Below, one piece after another: positions 11,901 to 22,550 of a stretch of 64,000 bases of DNA; within the stretch, counting starts at the first letter, position 1; the number at the start of each line of letters is the position of its first letter. The stretch lies in NCBI RefSeq assembly GCF_003073045.1, contig NC_037597.1, positions 26,426,158 through 26,490,157 of the forward strand, written 5' to 3'. The notes under the pieces are model-generated. The model made no database searches, was not told the DNA's origin, and saw only the letters and a list, made by a program, of their open reading frames with translations. A program made the position numbers and the translations under genes. The stretch is from Pomacea canaliculata (lineage: Eukaryota; Mollusca; Gastropoda; Architaenioglossa; Ampullariidae).

Positions 11901-14161
11901 CACAAAATCACAGCTGGAAAAAGTTCATACCAGGTGGCTGGGTTAGTAGAGAAATAAATGGGAAATATGGCAAATTGTAAGTGGAAATCATAAACAGCCT
12001 GTTTGTATATTTGTACAAGATGATAACTTATAAAGAAAAGAAAGAAAATCATGGTCAGCATAGGTACATGATGCTTACTGTGTGGGGCGGCCCTGCTCCC
12101 CTTGAAGTCCAGACAAACGACAAAACAAAGAAACAACAACGTGGATCTCATTGTTGCTGGCTCTCAGTCAACAAACATGATGGCGAGTTCGAATCTCTAC
12201 TCCTCCTTTTATTGCTACTGCCCTTCCTTGACACGTGACTAGCATATGAGCTGATGTCTACTTAAAAAAAAAAGGATTCAAAGACTTTCTTTGCATCAAT
12301 ATATTCTTAAGTGTCTTGTAATTTTGGAGGTAATCGGAAAGACCTGTCTGATTAACTCAGAACTAATGAAAGTGAAGATCATTCAGTCAACTGAGGGCCA
12401 TCTCGCGAACTGAATAATTTCGACACGTCAGCGCTTGTAGGATGCTCATGACAACCGTTGTGAGTAGAAGTCAAGAAATGGTCGAGTAAGCGTGGACAGG
12501 TAAATGAGGTGTTAACACGTTTTTCCGATCACACGATAGAATCATTGCTCGACCGTTACCTGGGTAAACGGAATGACACGTCATCGGTACGTGCAGGGCC
12601 CTCTGACACCAGGATGGTCAGTCTCAAGACACGTCATGGGTACGTGCAGGACCAGGGTGGTCCAGTCAACAGCGCACTTCGCGGCCCATCCCTCGCTCGA
12701 CTGGTTGAGTAGACGCAGCAACCATCGTCTCTCCTACTTTCGTTCTTAACTAGAAAGAACTCATTGCAAACCCCATAAGTCGAGAAGGGAGGAAAAAAAG
12801 TTGGCATCACGTGCGGTTCCCACCACCTGCCATTTGCAAGTCGATTGTATCTCATTGAGCTCTCTCTTCCGAAGAGAGAAAAAAAGTAGAAGCAGTTCTT
12901 GAAGAGAGTGCAAAAAGGGACAAAAATGTTGCTTAGTACGTAAACAAAATAATGAAATGCGTCAAAATAATAAATATTTCACACACGTGTAGACTAAGAT
13001 ATAAATAATGATACGAAATAAATGAACAGAACAAAATTTATTTTTTTTTGAAAAAAAAACCTACTGTGCCAGGCCATAAATGAACATATTGCAAAGCCCC
13101 ATGCTCGTGTTTACAACGGAATTTCCCTTTTCACAACATTCCTTTATCTGTTATCACCAAAGCAACAAAAAAGCAGTTGTCTTCAGCATCAGCTGTGTGC
13201 AGCTGTCACTCACAGAGTCGCTTACTCAGCTCTTGGGTTCAGAGAGTGCACGGTGAGAGAATGGGATTTGAAAGCGAGCGGTTTTGATGAAACAGAACAA
13301 GAAATCTTGAGTAGAATGGAAAATTTCCTCTGCGAATGAGAGAGAAAGTGATGAGAGAGAAGGAGGTCTGTACAAATAGTAGTGAATATGAGAGTCATCT
13401 GCGTCGGTGTGTGTTCTGGAATGTATGACTTCGTTATGACAATGACCAGCTTTGGGAATCCCCGCGAGAAATTAAACTCTGGAAGTGTGTTTCCGATACA
13501 AAAATAAATAAAACAAGTGATAGTTGCAAGATAAAGATGAGAATAAATAAGGACAAGGTTGTGCATAATAGAAAATGTCTGTTACTTTATGACTGCATAC
13601 CACAACTGCATTGTTTGCACCTTCTCTTATCTCTTCAGCATGTACACCCGTCAAAACTACTGGGGTGGCCACACCTGACACTGGTGTGCCGGGGTTTCGA
13701 ACCCTTTTGAACCCCTTCACAATCCTCAGGTTCATCCATTTAAAGTTTAATACCTTCAAGGCTAGAGAACAGCGTTTCACACAAGTCTTCGCTACTAAAG
13801 CAAGATAAATGAAGATCATCTGATGAACCTGATGTATTTCCCACCTTCTGGCCATCATGTCCTTACCGAGACAGTGTGGACCCCACCGGATGTGATGTCA
13901 CACGTCCATTCGCGCGCGGGAGCGATATTTTGCAGGACTTGCTGACTATAGGTGCAAATAGTCAACATTAAAATTAAACAATAAGATGGCGATGCTTTGG
14001 GGAAACATCAAAGCGGGAAAGAAAAAAAAACTGATCTTTAGTCATTATCGGCGATCGACAGAAGAACAAGTTTGATGCTTACCAGACGGCGCAGAGTGAC
14101 TTCCCCTCGTGGCCAAGACAGCCAAGAGTGCGCAACAGGAAAACACTGTGAACATGTTCAT
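8942..14161 (-). CDS. Gene B: secreted Cys-rich galaxin-like protein, about 334 aa
   Basis: The model is 14161-14083, 13794-13586, 10875-10503 and 9285-8942 on the minus strand, and all phases fit (1, 0, 1). Exon 1 encodes a signal peptide with a CCALLAVLA core. Exon 2 encodes a conserved-looking NPGTPVSGVATPVVLTGVHA stretch; its donor could be at 13586 (GTAACA) or 13601 (GTATGC), both in frame. Exon 3 carries the Cys-rich part: an acidic DDDCCCQDDDTSC patch, a THVC and a second unit VCGSRTFLRNYMFCN-SSTGEVV. Exon 4 encodes the C-terminal domain (GRVN..., LFIDLLPFSITNLTGGLP, LQVKVHLPAAGDC, KTLDIWVSTP, FFKAKKHWILTIPEES) and the stop. A GTAAGC at the TLDIW codons is probably not used, because gene C continues to match beyond it. 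The protein is likely secreted, and galaxins are linked to biomineral matrices in corals and molluscs. A function for this one is inference. Confidence 0.7.
9830..9950. repeat. G/T-rich degenerate minisatellite in gene B intron
   Basis: Degenerate GGATGGCGGATGG and GTGTGCGTGGG units lie in the intron between exons 3 and 4 of gene B. The overlapping minus frame is low complexity (Pro/Thr/His) and not a gene. Confidence 0.7.
11540..11630 (-). repeat. Possible tRNA-like SINE fragment in gene B intron
   Basis: On the minus strand a tRNA-like order is visible: TGAAGTAGGCAAGGC (A-box-like), then GATTCGATTC (B-box-like) some 30 bp later. It differs from the main SINE family in this window. Weak evidence. 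Confidence 0.3.
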
Positions 14162-14232
14162 TTGTGGTCAGAGTTGATCCCCCTGCGATGAGTGGTCTGC
14201 AACACCTGACTGCAGGCCATCTGGACTGCTTG

Positions 14233-14241
14233 CTATTTATG
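14233..14241 (-). promoter_or_regulatory. TATA-like box of gene B
   Basis: CATAAATAG on the minus strand sits about 72 bp upstream of the gene B start codon, close to the spacing seen for gene A (about 70 bp). The shared spacing supports a common core promoter plan for the two paralogues. Confidence 0.4.
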
Positions 14242-14540
14242 TGCCAAGCAGCTCACCGGAGGGAAGGGCAGGTGGGAAAGGGGAGGAGAGAGAATTCCTG
14301 GAAGACTCGGGAGGAGACAATGATGTCATCACATTCTGTCATGTTGTCGTCGTATTAGCCAATGAAAAGCAAGCTTACATCTTGCTGCACTGCCCCCTCA
14401 CCATGTTGGAAATATACCGCTTAACACCCTCCAACCTACCATGTGTCCCCCTCCCAATAAAAATAAACCCAACAAACAAACACGAAACGGTTTTAACCTG
14501 TCTTTGTACATCCATACATCTACCATAAATTGAATTTCTA

Positions 14541-14547
<7 letters not shown>

Positions 14548-14579
<32 letters not shown>

Positions 14580-14615
14580 ACTTTTTTTCCTCTCTCTCTC
14601 TCACACACACACTTC
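14548..14615. repeat. (CT)n and (CA)n microsatellites
   Basis: A run of about 17 CT units (14540-14575) is followed by TTTTTTTCC, a second CT run and a short CA run. Overlapping frames are repetitive strings only. Confidence 0.9.
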
Positions 14616-15679
14616 TCTTCCCCCACTTCCCCCCACCCAACACATTTCATTCCAATGACATTCCTGGTTGTAGTGCTGGTCATCTAGTACACTGGAAGAA
14701 AAGCTAACCTAAAAGGCGTCATGTAAGCAAAACCGTTCTCAACGACTTGGTATATTATACTGCCGAACTAGGTCCAGGGTTTTTCCTAAATTCGGGTACA
14801 AAATATTATCATCTCAGAACGGAGGGCGGCGACTGTTTAACGTCACCCAAAACATCTTTGGCTTTTTAGAAAAATTCTTTACTGAACACAATATGCTTTG
14901 GTACAGTGGATTCCTGTTTTGTATTTTTGCAGAATAAGCAGGTATTTGAGGGATAGTGATGATAGGAAGTTGTGGGGTAGAGTTACCTCTGAATTAAAAC
15001 GCCTGTGGTGTGCCTGTGCATTCATGTGAAAACAAACCGTGAATCGCTGTCAAGATGGGGGAGTCAGGTGTCGACTGTTGACGCTATCAACCTTTATTGT
15101 AAGAAACACGACACCTGATGTTGATGAAAGTGTTGCTTATGCTGTACGAGGAAACATTTTATGGCGCACGCGCCTTCAAGAACTCATGCGCACGCGCACT
15201 CGGGTATCAAACCACGTGACACAAATATGTCCGCCATGAAGCTGTAAAAAACCCGACTCTGTTCGCGGGCTCTTTCTGGATTTTTTAATTTTTTTTTTCT
15301 TGCCTTTGACAGAAGCCCTTATATTTGCATAAATGTTATGTTTGTTGTTTGTTATCGTGAAGCACTTGAAAAAAAAATTACTTTTGGCGTTTTCTGATAA
15401 TTCGCTTCACTGTCGTTTTTGTAGAAGACCATGGCAATATCAGACAATGAGATGTGTGACGAGAGGCGGTGTAGAATGAAATCCAGGTCACATGTACAGA
15501 AAGCCTGTTCGTCAGCGGATGTGAAGGGAAGAATAAAGATAAAAAGTTACTGTAAAGTAGAGTATCAAGTTTTTACTCTAGAGTTACAGACAACTCTGAA
15601 TATCTTGCGGCATAAACTGCGATGACTCATTAAAAACTGTATGTCGCAATGATTTCTTTCCGAACTGATAAGGGTTTTT
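14616..15679. other. Intergenic, no gene seen
   Basis: Short frames only, with no domain, splice pair or recognised repeat. Confidence 0.45.
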
Positions 15680-16372
15680 TTACCCCTTCCTTTATCATCA
15701 TTCTCTCTGTTAATCTCTATTTACCCTTTCCTTTATCCTCACCCTCTCTATTAATCTCTATTTACCCTTTCCTTTATCCTCACCCTCTCTATTAATCTCT
15801 ATTTACCCTTTCCTTTATCCTCACCCTCTCTATTAATCTCTATTTACCCTTTCCTTTATCCTCACCCTCTCTATTAATCTCTATTTACCCTTTCCTTTAT
15901 CCTCACCCTCTCTATTAATCTCTATTTACCCTTTCCTTTATCCTCACCCTCTCTATTAATCTCTATTTACCCTTTCCTTTATCCTCACCCTCTCTATTAA
16001 TCTCTATTTACCCTTTCCTTTATCCTCACCCTCTCTATTAATCTCTATTTACCCTTTCCTTTATCCTCACCCTCTCTATTAATCTCTATTTACCCTTTCC
16101 TTTATCCTCACCCTCTCTATTAATCTCTATTTACCCTTTCCTTTATCCTCACCCTCTCTATTAATCTCTATTTACCCTTTCCTTTATCCTCACCCTCTCT
16201 ATTAATCTCTATTTACCCTTTCCTTTATCCTCACCCTCTCTATTAATCTCTATTTATCCTTTCCTTTATCCTCACCCTTTCTATTAATCTCTATTTATCC
16301 TTTCCTTTATCCTCACCCTCTCTATTAATCTCTATTTATCCTTTCCTTTATCCTCACCCTCTCTATTACTCT
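15680..16372 (+). repeat. 41-bp tandem repeat array, about 16-17 copies
   Basis: The unit is 41 bp. It reads TCTATTAATCTCTATTTACC followed by CTTTCCTTTATCCTCACCCTC, repeated with almost no change from about 15700 to 16370. The first unit and the last three show substitutions (TTTACC to TTTATC, CCCTC to CCCTTT), while the middle copies look identical. The strand is strongly pyrimidine rich. A block this uniform implies recent expansion or gene conversion. Confidence 0.95.
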
Positions 16373-17223
16373 ACTGTTCCCTAATCTGCATTGTCCAATG
16401 TTTTCAAACATGCTTTCCATGTAAGAACGCAGCAGTCCGGAAGTTGATTATTTGTGGCAAACGGCTTCTCTTTGTTACTATTTAGATTCGCGATCGTTAA
16501 TATTAAAGACACCACAGGAAGTAGGCAGCTAATTTTTTTTTCAATAATTATTTTACTTTAATTCTTATTGTACTTGATTTCCTAAAAGGAGAGGATGCGT
16601 GACCCACAAAACAAGACACCTTCACTTCCGGACCTCCATTCTTCCGTCACTCGCTCTTATCAGTTGTTCGCGGAAAGCACTGAAACACTCGGAGGTGAGG
16701 CTTTCGGCAGGAAACCACGCATCATTTAGTCTCGAATTAACTACAATTTTTTTTTATCAGCTGCATGCTGTGCTTCTACAAAAACTTTACTTTTTTGTAA
16801 TGATATTTCAGCGAAACGCACAGAAGGATCCTTCGCGGTTTGGCATCGCATCCAGAATCTTCCACAACTCAGTTCGCTTGTTTGTCTATCATTTTCTGGT
16901 GGGATTGGCACCTTAACCTTGAGCTATGTTGCGTCACAGAGGGTCGCCGAGTTTGGGTTGTAGCCAGCCTGAATGTATCAGTGGAAAATACGCTCTGCCC
17001 ACAAGAAATAATAATAAAAAAAAAAAGGCGACGGAATGAGAGGGTTGTTCTTTGCCCTGCGCATGAATGTCTATCTTCCCATATACCAGCTTCTTGCCAA
17101 CCTCCGAGGAACGACTCAGAACAACGAATTAACGAGTGCCAACCATAACAGTTCCACAACAAAGTCTTGAAAAAAAATACATAGAGCGTTGCTTGAAAAT
17201 CCACAGCACGTGCGTCTGTGAGT
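16373..17223. other. Intergenic, no gene seen
   Basis: Several frames of about 100 aa are open here, but none shows a domain, conserved pattern or splice pair. Confidence 0.4.
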
Positions 17224-17318
17224 AGGGCAAAAAGGCAAAAAGGCAAAAAGGCAAAAGGCAAAAGGCAAAAGGCAAAAAGATAAAAAGGCAAAAAGATAAA
17301 AAGGCAAAAAGGCAAGGT
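17224..17318. repeat. AAAAGGC tandem repeat
   Basis: Units of AAAAAGGC, AAAAGGC and AAAAAGATAAAAAGGC are tandemly arrayed. The opposite strand reads as a false hydrophobic FLPFYLFAF-type ORF, which should not be taken for a membrane protein. Confidence 0.9.
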
Positions 17319-17354
17319 GTTTAGCGCAGGCAATCAGTAGTTGCGAGAGAAGGG

Positions 17355-17628
17355 TTCCCAGTACTTAATCCCCAGAACACTTCATCCCCGACACTTCATC
17401 CCCTAGACTTTTAATCCCCAGACACTTCATCCAGACACTTAATCCCTAAACTAAATCCTTAACTATAAAAATTATGAAGTCAGCGAAAAATTTAATTGAA
17501 ATTCAAATAATTCAAATTCAAATCATGCTTTTAACTTCAACGTCATTTGAAACATCTATAACATTAGTTAAAGGTTCTTCAACGTTCTTGAGTGTCCTGG
17601 GATGAAGTGTCGGGATGAAGTGTCTTGG
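17355..17628. mobile_element. Inverted-repeat (MITE-like) element with tandem 13-15-mers at both ends
   Basis: The left end holds repeated CACTTCATCCCC and CACTTAATCCC units (17355-17450). The right end holds the reverse complement, GGGATGAAGTGTC, twice (17600-17625). The AT-rich core codes for nothing. This looks like a non-autonomous DNA element whose terminal inverted repeats are built of sub-repeats. I could not define a target duplication. Confidence 0.55.
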
Positions 17629-17631
17629 AAG

Positions 17632-17850
17632 GGCAATGCCGACAAGGTGTTCACCGTGTCATCCTAAGTCAGAACCTCCTTCCACTGCCTTTACCTCCCG
17701 TGATAAGTCAGGTACCCATTCCTTCTGTGCAGGTACTGAATGGGGAAGGAGGGGAGAGAAAATTCGAGTTTCCAACCGCAGACCGAAGCAGGCATCGAAC
17801 TACCAACCTTTCCGCTTCACATGCAGTCAAGCGCACTGTCCACAATCCTC
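17632..17850 (-). repeat. tRNA-derived SINE, copy 3
   Basis: On the minus strand an A-box-like segment (GACAGTGCGCTTGACTGC) and a B-box-like TAGTTCGATGCC are followed by GGGTACCTGACTTATC and GGGAGGTAAAGGCAGTGG. The order matches the SINE copies at 343 and 6022. Confidence 0.6.
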
Positions 17851-18057
17851 TCCCAGGATGTAGTGCAACACGCATGCGCACACTACCTGTACAATGATCT
17901 CTGTTTACGTTTTCAAGAACCTTGGTTTGCTTTTTTCCCAGGGTTTGGGGTAGTAGGTGAGTTGAGATAACATGAACATAAAAGTTTCTATTGAGAGTTA
18001 GCAGACCGAGGCGCTCTATCGCAGTTTCTAGAACAATGAGACTCTCAAGGACTAGAC

Positions 18058-18232
18058 CAGCCGTTCTCAACCTGTGGGACGTGCTTACAAGGGGGGCGCG
18101 AAGGTGGTCATTTTTTAAAAGTTTCTTATACCGGTATTAGTGAAATTAGCTTACATTGCTGGCTAAGGGGGGCGCGTGGACCTACCTTTGTTCGTCAGGG
18201 GGGCGTCACAAGTAAAAGGTTGAGAACCGCTG
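18058..18232 (+). mobile_element. hAT-type MITE, 175 bp, with perfect 8-bp target duplication
   Basis: The ends are inverted repeats: CAGCCGTTCTCAACCT on the left and AGGTTGAGAACCGCTG on the right. The direct repeat GACTAGAC flanks the element exactly (18050-18057 and 18233-18240). An 8-bp duplication and CAG...CTG ends with a GGTTCTCAACC-like core are hallmarks of hAT transposons. The interior carries two GGGGGGCGCG blocks and has no coding capacity, so the element moved using a transposase from elsewhere. Confidence 0.92.
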
Positions 18233-18479
18233 GACTAGACTAAGGTTAGACTTTTTTATACAGCAGTCGTTTGGGGTTCAGTTCGTTTTCTAAAAGCCCA
18301 TCCTCCAAAGCAAAAAAAAAAACTCAACTTTTTCTGAGATCTAAATTTGATATTTATAAGCAATGTATTATTTATTTATTATTTATAATGAGATGTCAGC
18401 TGCTGCGTTTATCCTTCTGTTCCACCATTTCAAAGACCAGCTGTAACGGACAAGCATAACCGTTCGTCTGTTGATAACA

Positions 18480-18760
18480 GTCAAGAGATGCATGTATGCA
18501 TTGATGTATTTACTATATATGTATTGTGTAATATGTATATGTATGTCTTGGTGTATGTACTGTATGTATATATGTGTGTGTGTAATGTGTGTATTGATAT
18601 ATTACTTATGTACGTTGTGTAATGTATGTATTGATGTATGTATTGTATGTGTAATGTGTTTATTGATATATGTAACATACGTGTATTATGTAATGCGTGT
18701 ATTATTGCATTGTACTGTGTAATGTGCAATTTGTGTACATATGTATGTATGATGACCTCC
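18480..18760. repeat. Degenerate TGTAT/TG minisatellite
   Basis: Loose tandem units of TGTATTGATGTATGTA type. Open frames on both strands (Cys/Tyr/Val-rich or Thr/Ile/His-rich) are products of the repeat. Confidence 0.85.
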
Positions 18761-19261
18761 TTTCTATAATAACTATTTTTTCTCGCTTTGCAGTGAACTT
18801 AGCACCAGATGGCGGGAGACACTCCCTGCTCTCCTAGTTCCCTACCTCAACCAGCACGTCCTTGACACATCATGTTAGTCAGCGCCCAAACTTTCGAAAT
18901 ATTCGATTAGTGAGTGTGAAAAAAATATCAGGTTCCTTTCATTATTCTTATCTCTTTTCCTCCATCTTGAAGGTCATTTAAGTGCGTCTGAACAAGGAAG
19001 GGAACAGATGAGGCTCTGTGAACACCTTTAAAAAATCCTGTAGCACGCGGTGAAATTGTTGTCTTTATGGTACAATCAGTCAATCATTCATTCAATCTCT
19101 CGATTTGTCTCTTGCGCCAGCAGCAATGGTTTTGAAGCTCTAGAATGCTAGTTAAACACTTATACAGCAAAACTATCAAGGTGTCGACAAAATGTAGTTC
19201 CCAGGCCTTTTTACACAGAAAACTCAGTGCATGTATCAAAGTTATTTGTTGCTTTATCTTT

Positions 19262-19378
19262 TCTCTCTCACACACACCCACCCACATCCACCCACACACA
19301 CACCCATACACCCACACACACACCCACATCCACCCACATCCACCCACACACACACATACCTACACACACCTACCTGCC
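19262..19378. repeat. CACACCCACATC repeat
   Basis: Short CA and CCCACATC units in tandem. All frames across it are His/Thr/Pro or Val/Gly/Trp strings without meaning. Confidence 0.9.
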
Positions 19379-21920
19379 CCACACTAGTCCCGCCCCACAC
19401 CGGACATCCCACATCATCCCAAGGCTGCTGCAGCCTCCCAACAAGATAACATTCAGGACCGTGCATGAGGCCGCCCATGTCAACACTATCACATGCAATC
19501 CCGGCCACAGAGGCTCCTGGAAGGCTGAATGCCATCACATTTACGAAATTGTTTGTCCTAAAGTCTAGATAATAAAAGGAAAATATGATTTAAATGAGTT
19601 TTCCAGTTATGGTTCTCACCCTTTCCTAGTATTGGTGTTACAACGTCGGCGGCAAACTTCCTGTAAAATATTTTCTTCAATGTCTTTTTTTCTTCCCCTC
19701 CTCCTCCTCCTACCCATCCTCATCCTTGCATCTTCAATTCTCAGAATATACGAGAACGGAAAAAACCCAAGAATTTTTCAGTCGTTTCCTTCAGCTTAAA
19801 TGTACAATAAAATGGTGGTTTCTTGATTTGTAGAAAGGTTAGGTGTGTTAAACCTGTTTTTCAAACTTTTTAAATTCTGGAATATTCCTCCATAGTGCGT
19901 TTTTCATCTTAATTTGCATTTGATATTTTCCTGTTATCAAAGTAAGTGTCCTGCGACTTGTTTCTCTGGTCCATGTTGAGTTTTGTTAACTCTTCCTAGG
20001 TCTGACTTCTCCCTGTCCAAGCAATTTTTGGACAATGTATATTCCAGTGAACTGCAAATAGTACTTGTCTTACTTACACAAGTGCTAAAAACAAGCAGTT
20101 TACCGACTGCTTTTCTTTTCTTCTCTTCTGGCTTTGTTTTTGTTTTTGTTTTCTTTTTTAGGGGAGAGGTGTTTCTCTGAGTTAGGTTTTGCGGGAAGTG
20201 GGGATTGACTTTAAACAAATACTGACTTAAATGTTCTTTATATTTCTGAAATTATAATAGTAAGGTGACAAGCTGAGTTCACTTTTTCACACACTCATTC
20301 ACTCATACTTTCTCAGCTCCCCTCCCTCAGGCTGACTTCTTCTTCCTCCCCTTCGTCGCCGCCGCCGTCGTCGTCGTTGTCATCGTCAGCTGGTTGTCTA
20401 TGCTCTTAGTGATGTTTATGTTATGCAATAGAAAGTAAATTGAGGCAGTACCGCAAAAAGGCGGACACAGGACTGTTTGGTTTGTTTTCTGTTGTCTTGA
20501 AAAAAATCATTGCCAGTCTACCTATTTTTCTGTTCTGTCTTCTCAATGTTAAAGTCAGTCTGACTTTTTCTGCTTTGTCTTGTCTATACGAGGTCCAATC
20601 TGTCTATTTGCTCTTCTCTCTGCCTCTTTTTTTCGCTCTTTTTGACTCTGTCTTTCCCCATTTTTTTTTCCCTGACCGAACCACGATCTTTCCCCATTTT
20701 GTGTTCCGTCCTCCAATCATTATCATTCATCATAAGTTGTCTGCTAGATTCGACAAGCAAGCTTGACTCTCCCCTCCCGTACTTTCCATCTACTTGGACT
20801 CAACCTGTTCTGGCCATCTTTGCATGGTCATCGCCCCGACCTTCACCCAAGCCGCCAAACCCGCTTTTTTTTTTTCTTCTTTCTGTTTCTGAGCAATCCC
20901 CCTAGTGACGTCATCGTGGCAGGTGGTGTGTGTCGGCGGCGATGAAGCACAACGACGGTTTGTTTACACCTGAATGTCATCTCTAGAGTTTTTTCGTGAG
21001 AAAAGTGTCAGGTTATCGCTGGCTATCATATCTTTTATAAACTTCCACGTTCGTAATATTAAAGCGTTATTTTGTTTGTGTGTGAAGTACAGGGATGTCT
21101 CTGTGCGCTCCGTGGTGAGGATTGGAAACAGTAATTACAGTAACAACATGTGTGAATGCATGCTAGTGCGTATGTGTGCGTGCGTGTGGAGATTGGGGGA
21201 GGTCTGCGGGTTTTGTGTTCGTGGATGTGTCTGAGTGTTTGTCCTTCCAGCAACGTGCTTGATGTCGGACTGTACAACACCCAAGTCAATTTTTAAAGTA
21301 AAATTTCCCACTCACTTCAGGCCCAGAGGCCAGGGAACCTTATTCTCACATCACCAACAACAGTGATGTCATCACTAAGAGATTTCAGTACACACTTGTT
21401 TGGTCTTACCTACATTTAAGTAAACCTGTCAGTTGTAAACAAAGAGAAATCTGTTGTCACTTTGTTTTTACTTGTATTTGCCATTGGCTGAAAATAAAAG
21501 TTTTAAAAAAGCAATATAATGCATTATATAAATTATTGTTTTTATGATGTATAAAGTGCTGTGGACTGTTTTATAACATGTGTTGATGTACGTGTACATG
21601 CGAGCGCCCGTTCGTGCGTGTTTGTGTATTAAAGGAATTGTAAAGGCAAAATAAAGCTGCTTAGAATCTTGTAAAGAGTAGAATCAGTTTGAATCTCGTC
21701 CATTTGCGTTTCTGTTCATGTGAAAAAAATTCGAATGTTTTATATCATTGGATTTTATAGGGATATTATTTTCTCTTACGGGGAGATCGTAGACTATATT
21801 TGTTTGGAACGTGTTGCTCCACAGCATTTACTTATTTTACTTATTATCCTGGTTCTATTATGTTTCCTGTAGCTACAACTGAAGAAAATACTATACAAAG
21901 CGAAAGATTCTTACACAAGG
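19379..21920. other. Intergenic, no gene seen
   Basis: T-rich segments produce long hydrophobic frames (for example 20440-20905), but no domain or splice structure supports them. A GCC/GTC trinucleotide run lies near 20356-20385 and a single CRE octamer at 20906-20913. Confidence 0.45.
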
Positions 21921-21924
21921 TGGT

Positions 21925-22110
21925 AATAGGTGAAGGTTCTCTATGCAAAGACTTGAAGGCGCTGTAGTTATGAAGGAGTGTAAAATATTGTCCCAGGACA
22001 TGGGAAAATCAAGGGCAAACAACTCGTCTCGGTAATTATAAAGCAGAACTTGTTTTTCCCCTGGGTAGTAGTTATAAAGAAGAGGCAAAGATACCCTGGA
22101 GTACCGGGGT
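21925..22110. repeat. Dispersed repeat with GTAGTTATAAAG modules, copy 1
   Basis: Modules of about 40-60 bp each contain GTxxTTATAAAG followed by a CCCTGG-like block: TGTAGTTATGAAGGAG, GGTAATTATAAAGCAG, then GTAGTTATAAAGAAGAGGCA before AAGATACCCTGG. Similar modules recur at 25025-25205. Family unknown. Confidence 0.55.
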
Positions 22111-22439
22111 AACGTAATCAAAGCAGTATCTTCTTCCTAACTACTGAAACCAGAGAAAGGAGGACAAGGGATGGTCGGTCTAGTCAAATGTTGTGATGAA
22201 GTGGTCGTGGTGGTGGCTACGGCAACTGCGGTTTAATTCAGACTCGTGTCAGAGGTCACGGATGTGCCACGCTGTTGTTGCGTCAGTTCTTCACAGGTGA
22301 CACAAAACCGTCAGTTCAAAGGTCAGGCCAGTGCGGGGGAACTAAGGGGAATCTCCAGCCTCTCTCCTCCTCCTCCTCCTACTCGAGTTCGTGACGTCTT
22401 CCGGTGGGTGACCATGTTCGGGACCAGCATCCGTCTGTA

Positions 22440-22550
22440 GGTACTGTCACTTGTGTAGCGCCTCTCTTCTAACAACAAAGCAGACAAAGCGCTTTACATA
22501 CATTTACATACACACAACAAACACACCATTCTCTTCTCCGATCTGTGACC
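22440..22550. repeat. Possible dispersed repeat with GCGCTTTACA motif
   Basis: GTGTAGCGCCTCTCTTCTAAC and CAAAGCGCTTTACATACA are the style of short dispersed repeats common in mollusc genomes. I see no second full copy in this window, so the call is tentative. Confidence 0.3.

Noticed and set aside
14548..16372. CRISPR-like appearance of regular repeats
   Set aside because: The 41-bp units are directly adjacent without spacers and the genome is eukaryotic.
16869..17333. Long hydrophobic minus-strand ORF rich in Phe, Leu and Pro
   Set aside because: It is created by the AAAAGGC tandem repeat read on the opposite strand.
18471..18729. Overlapping ORFs on both strands near 18.5 kb
   Set aside because: Both are translations of the TGTAT minisatellite.
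20440..20905. Overlapping plus ORFs rich in Phe, Ser and Pro
   Set aside because: The T- and C-rich composition explains the open frames; no signal, domain or splice pair supports them.
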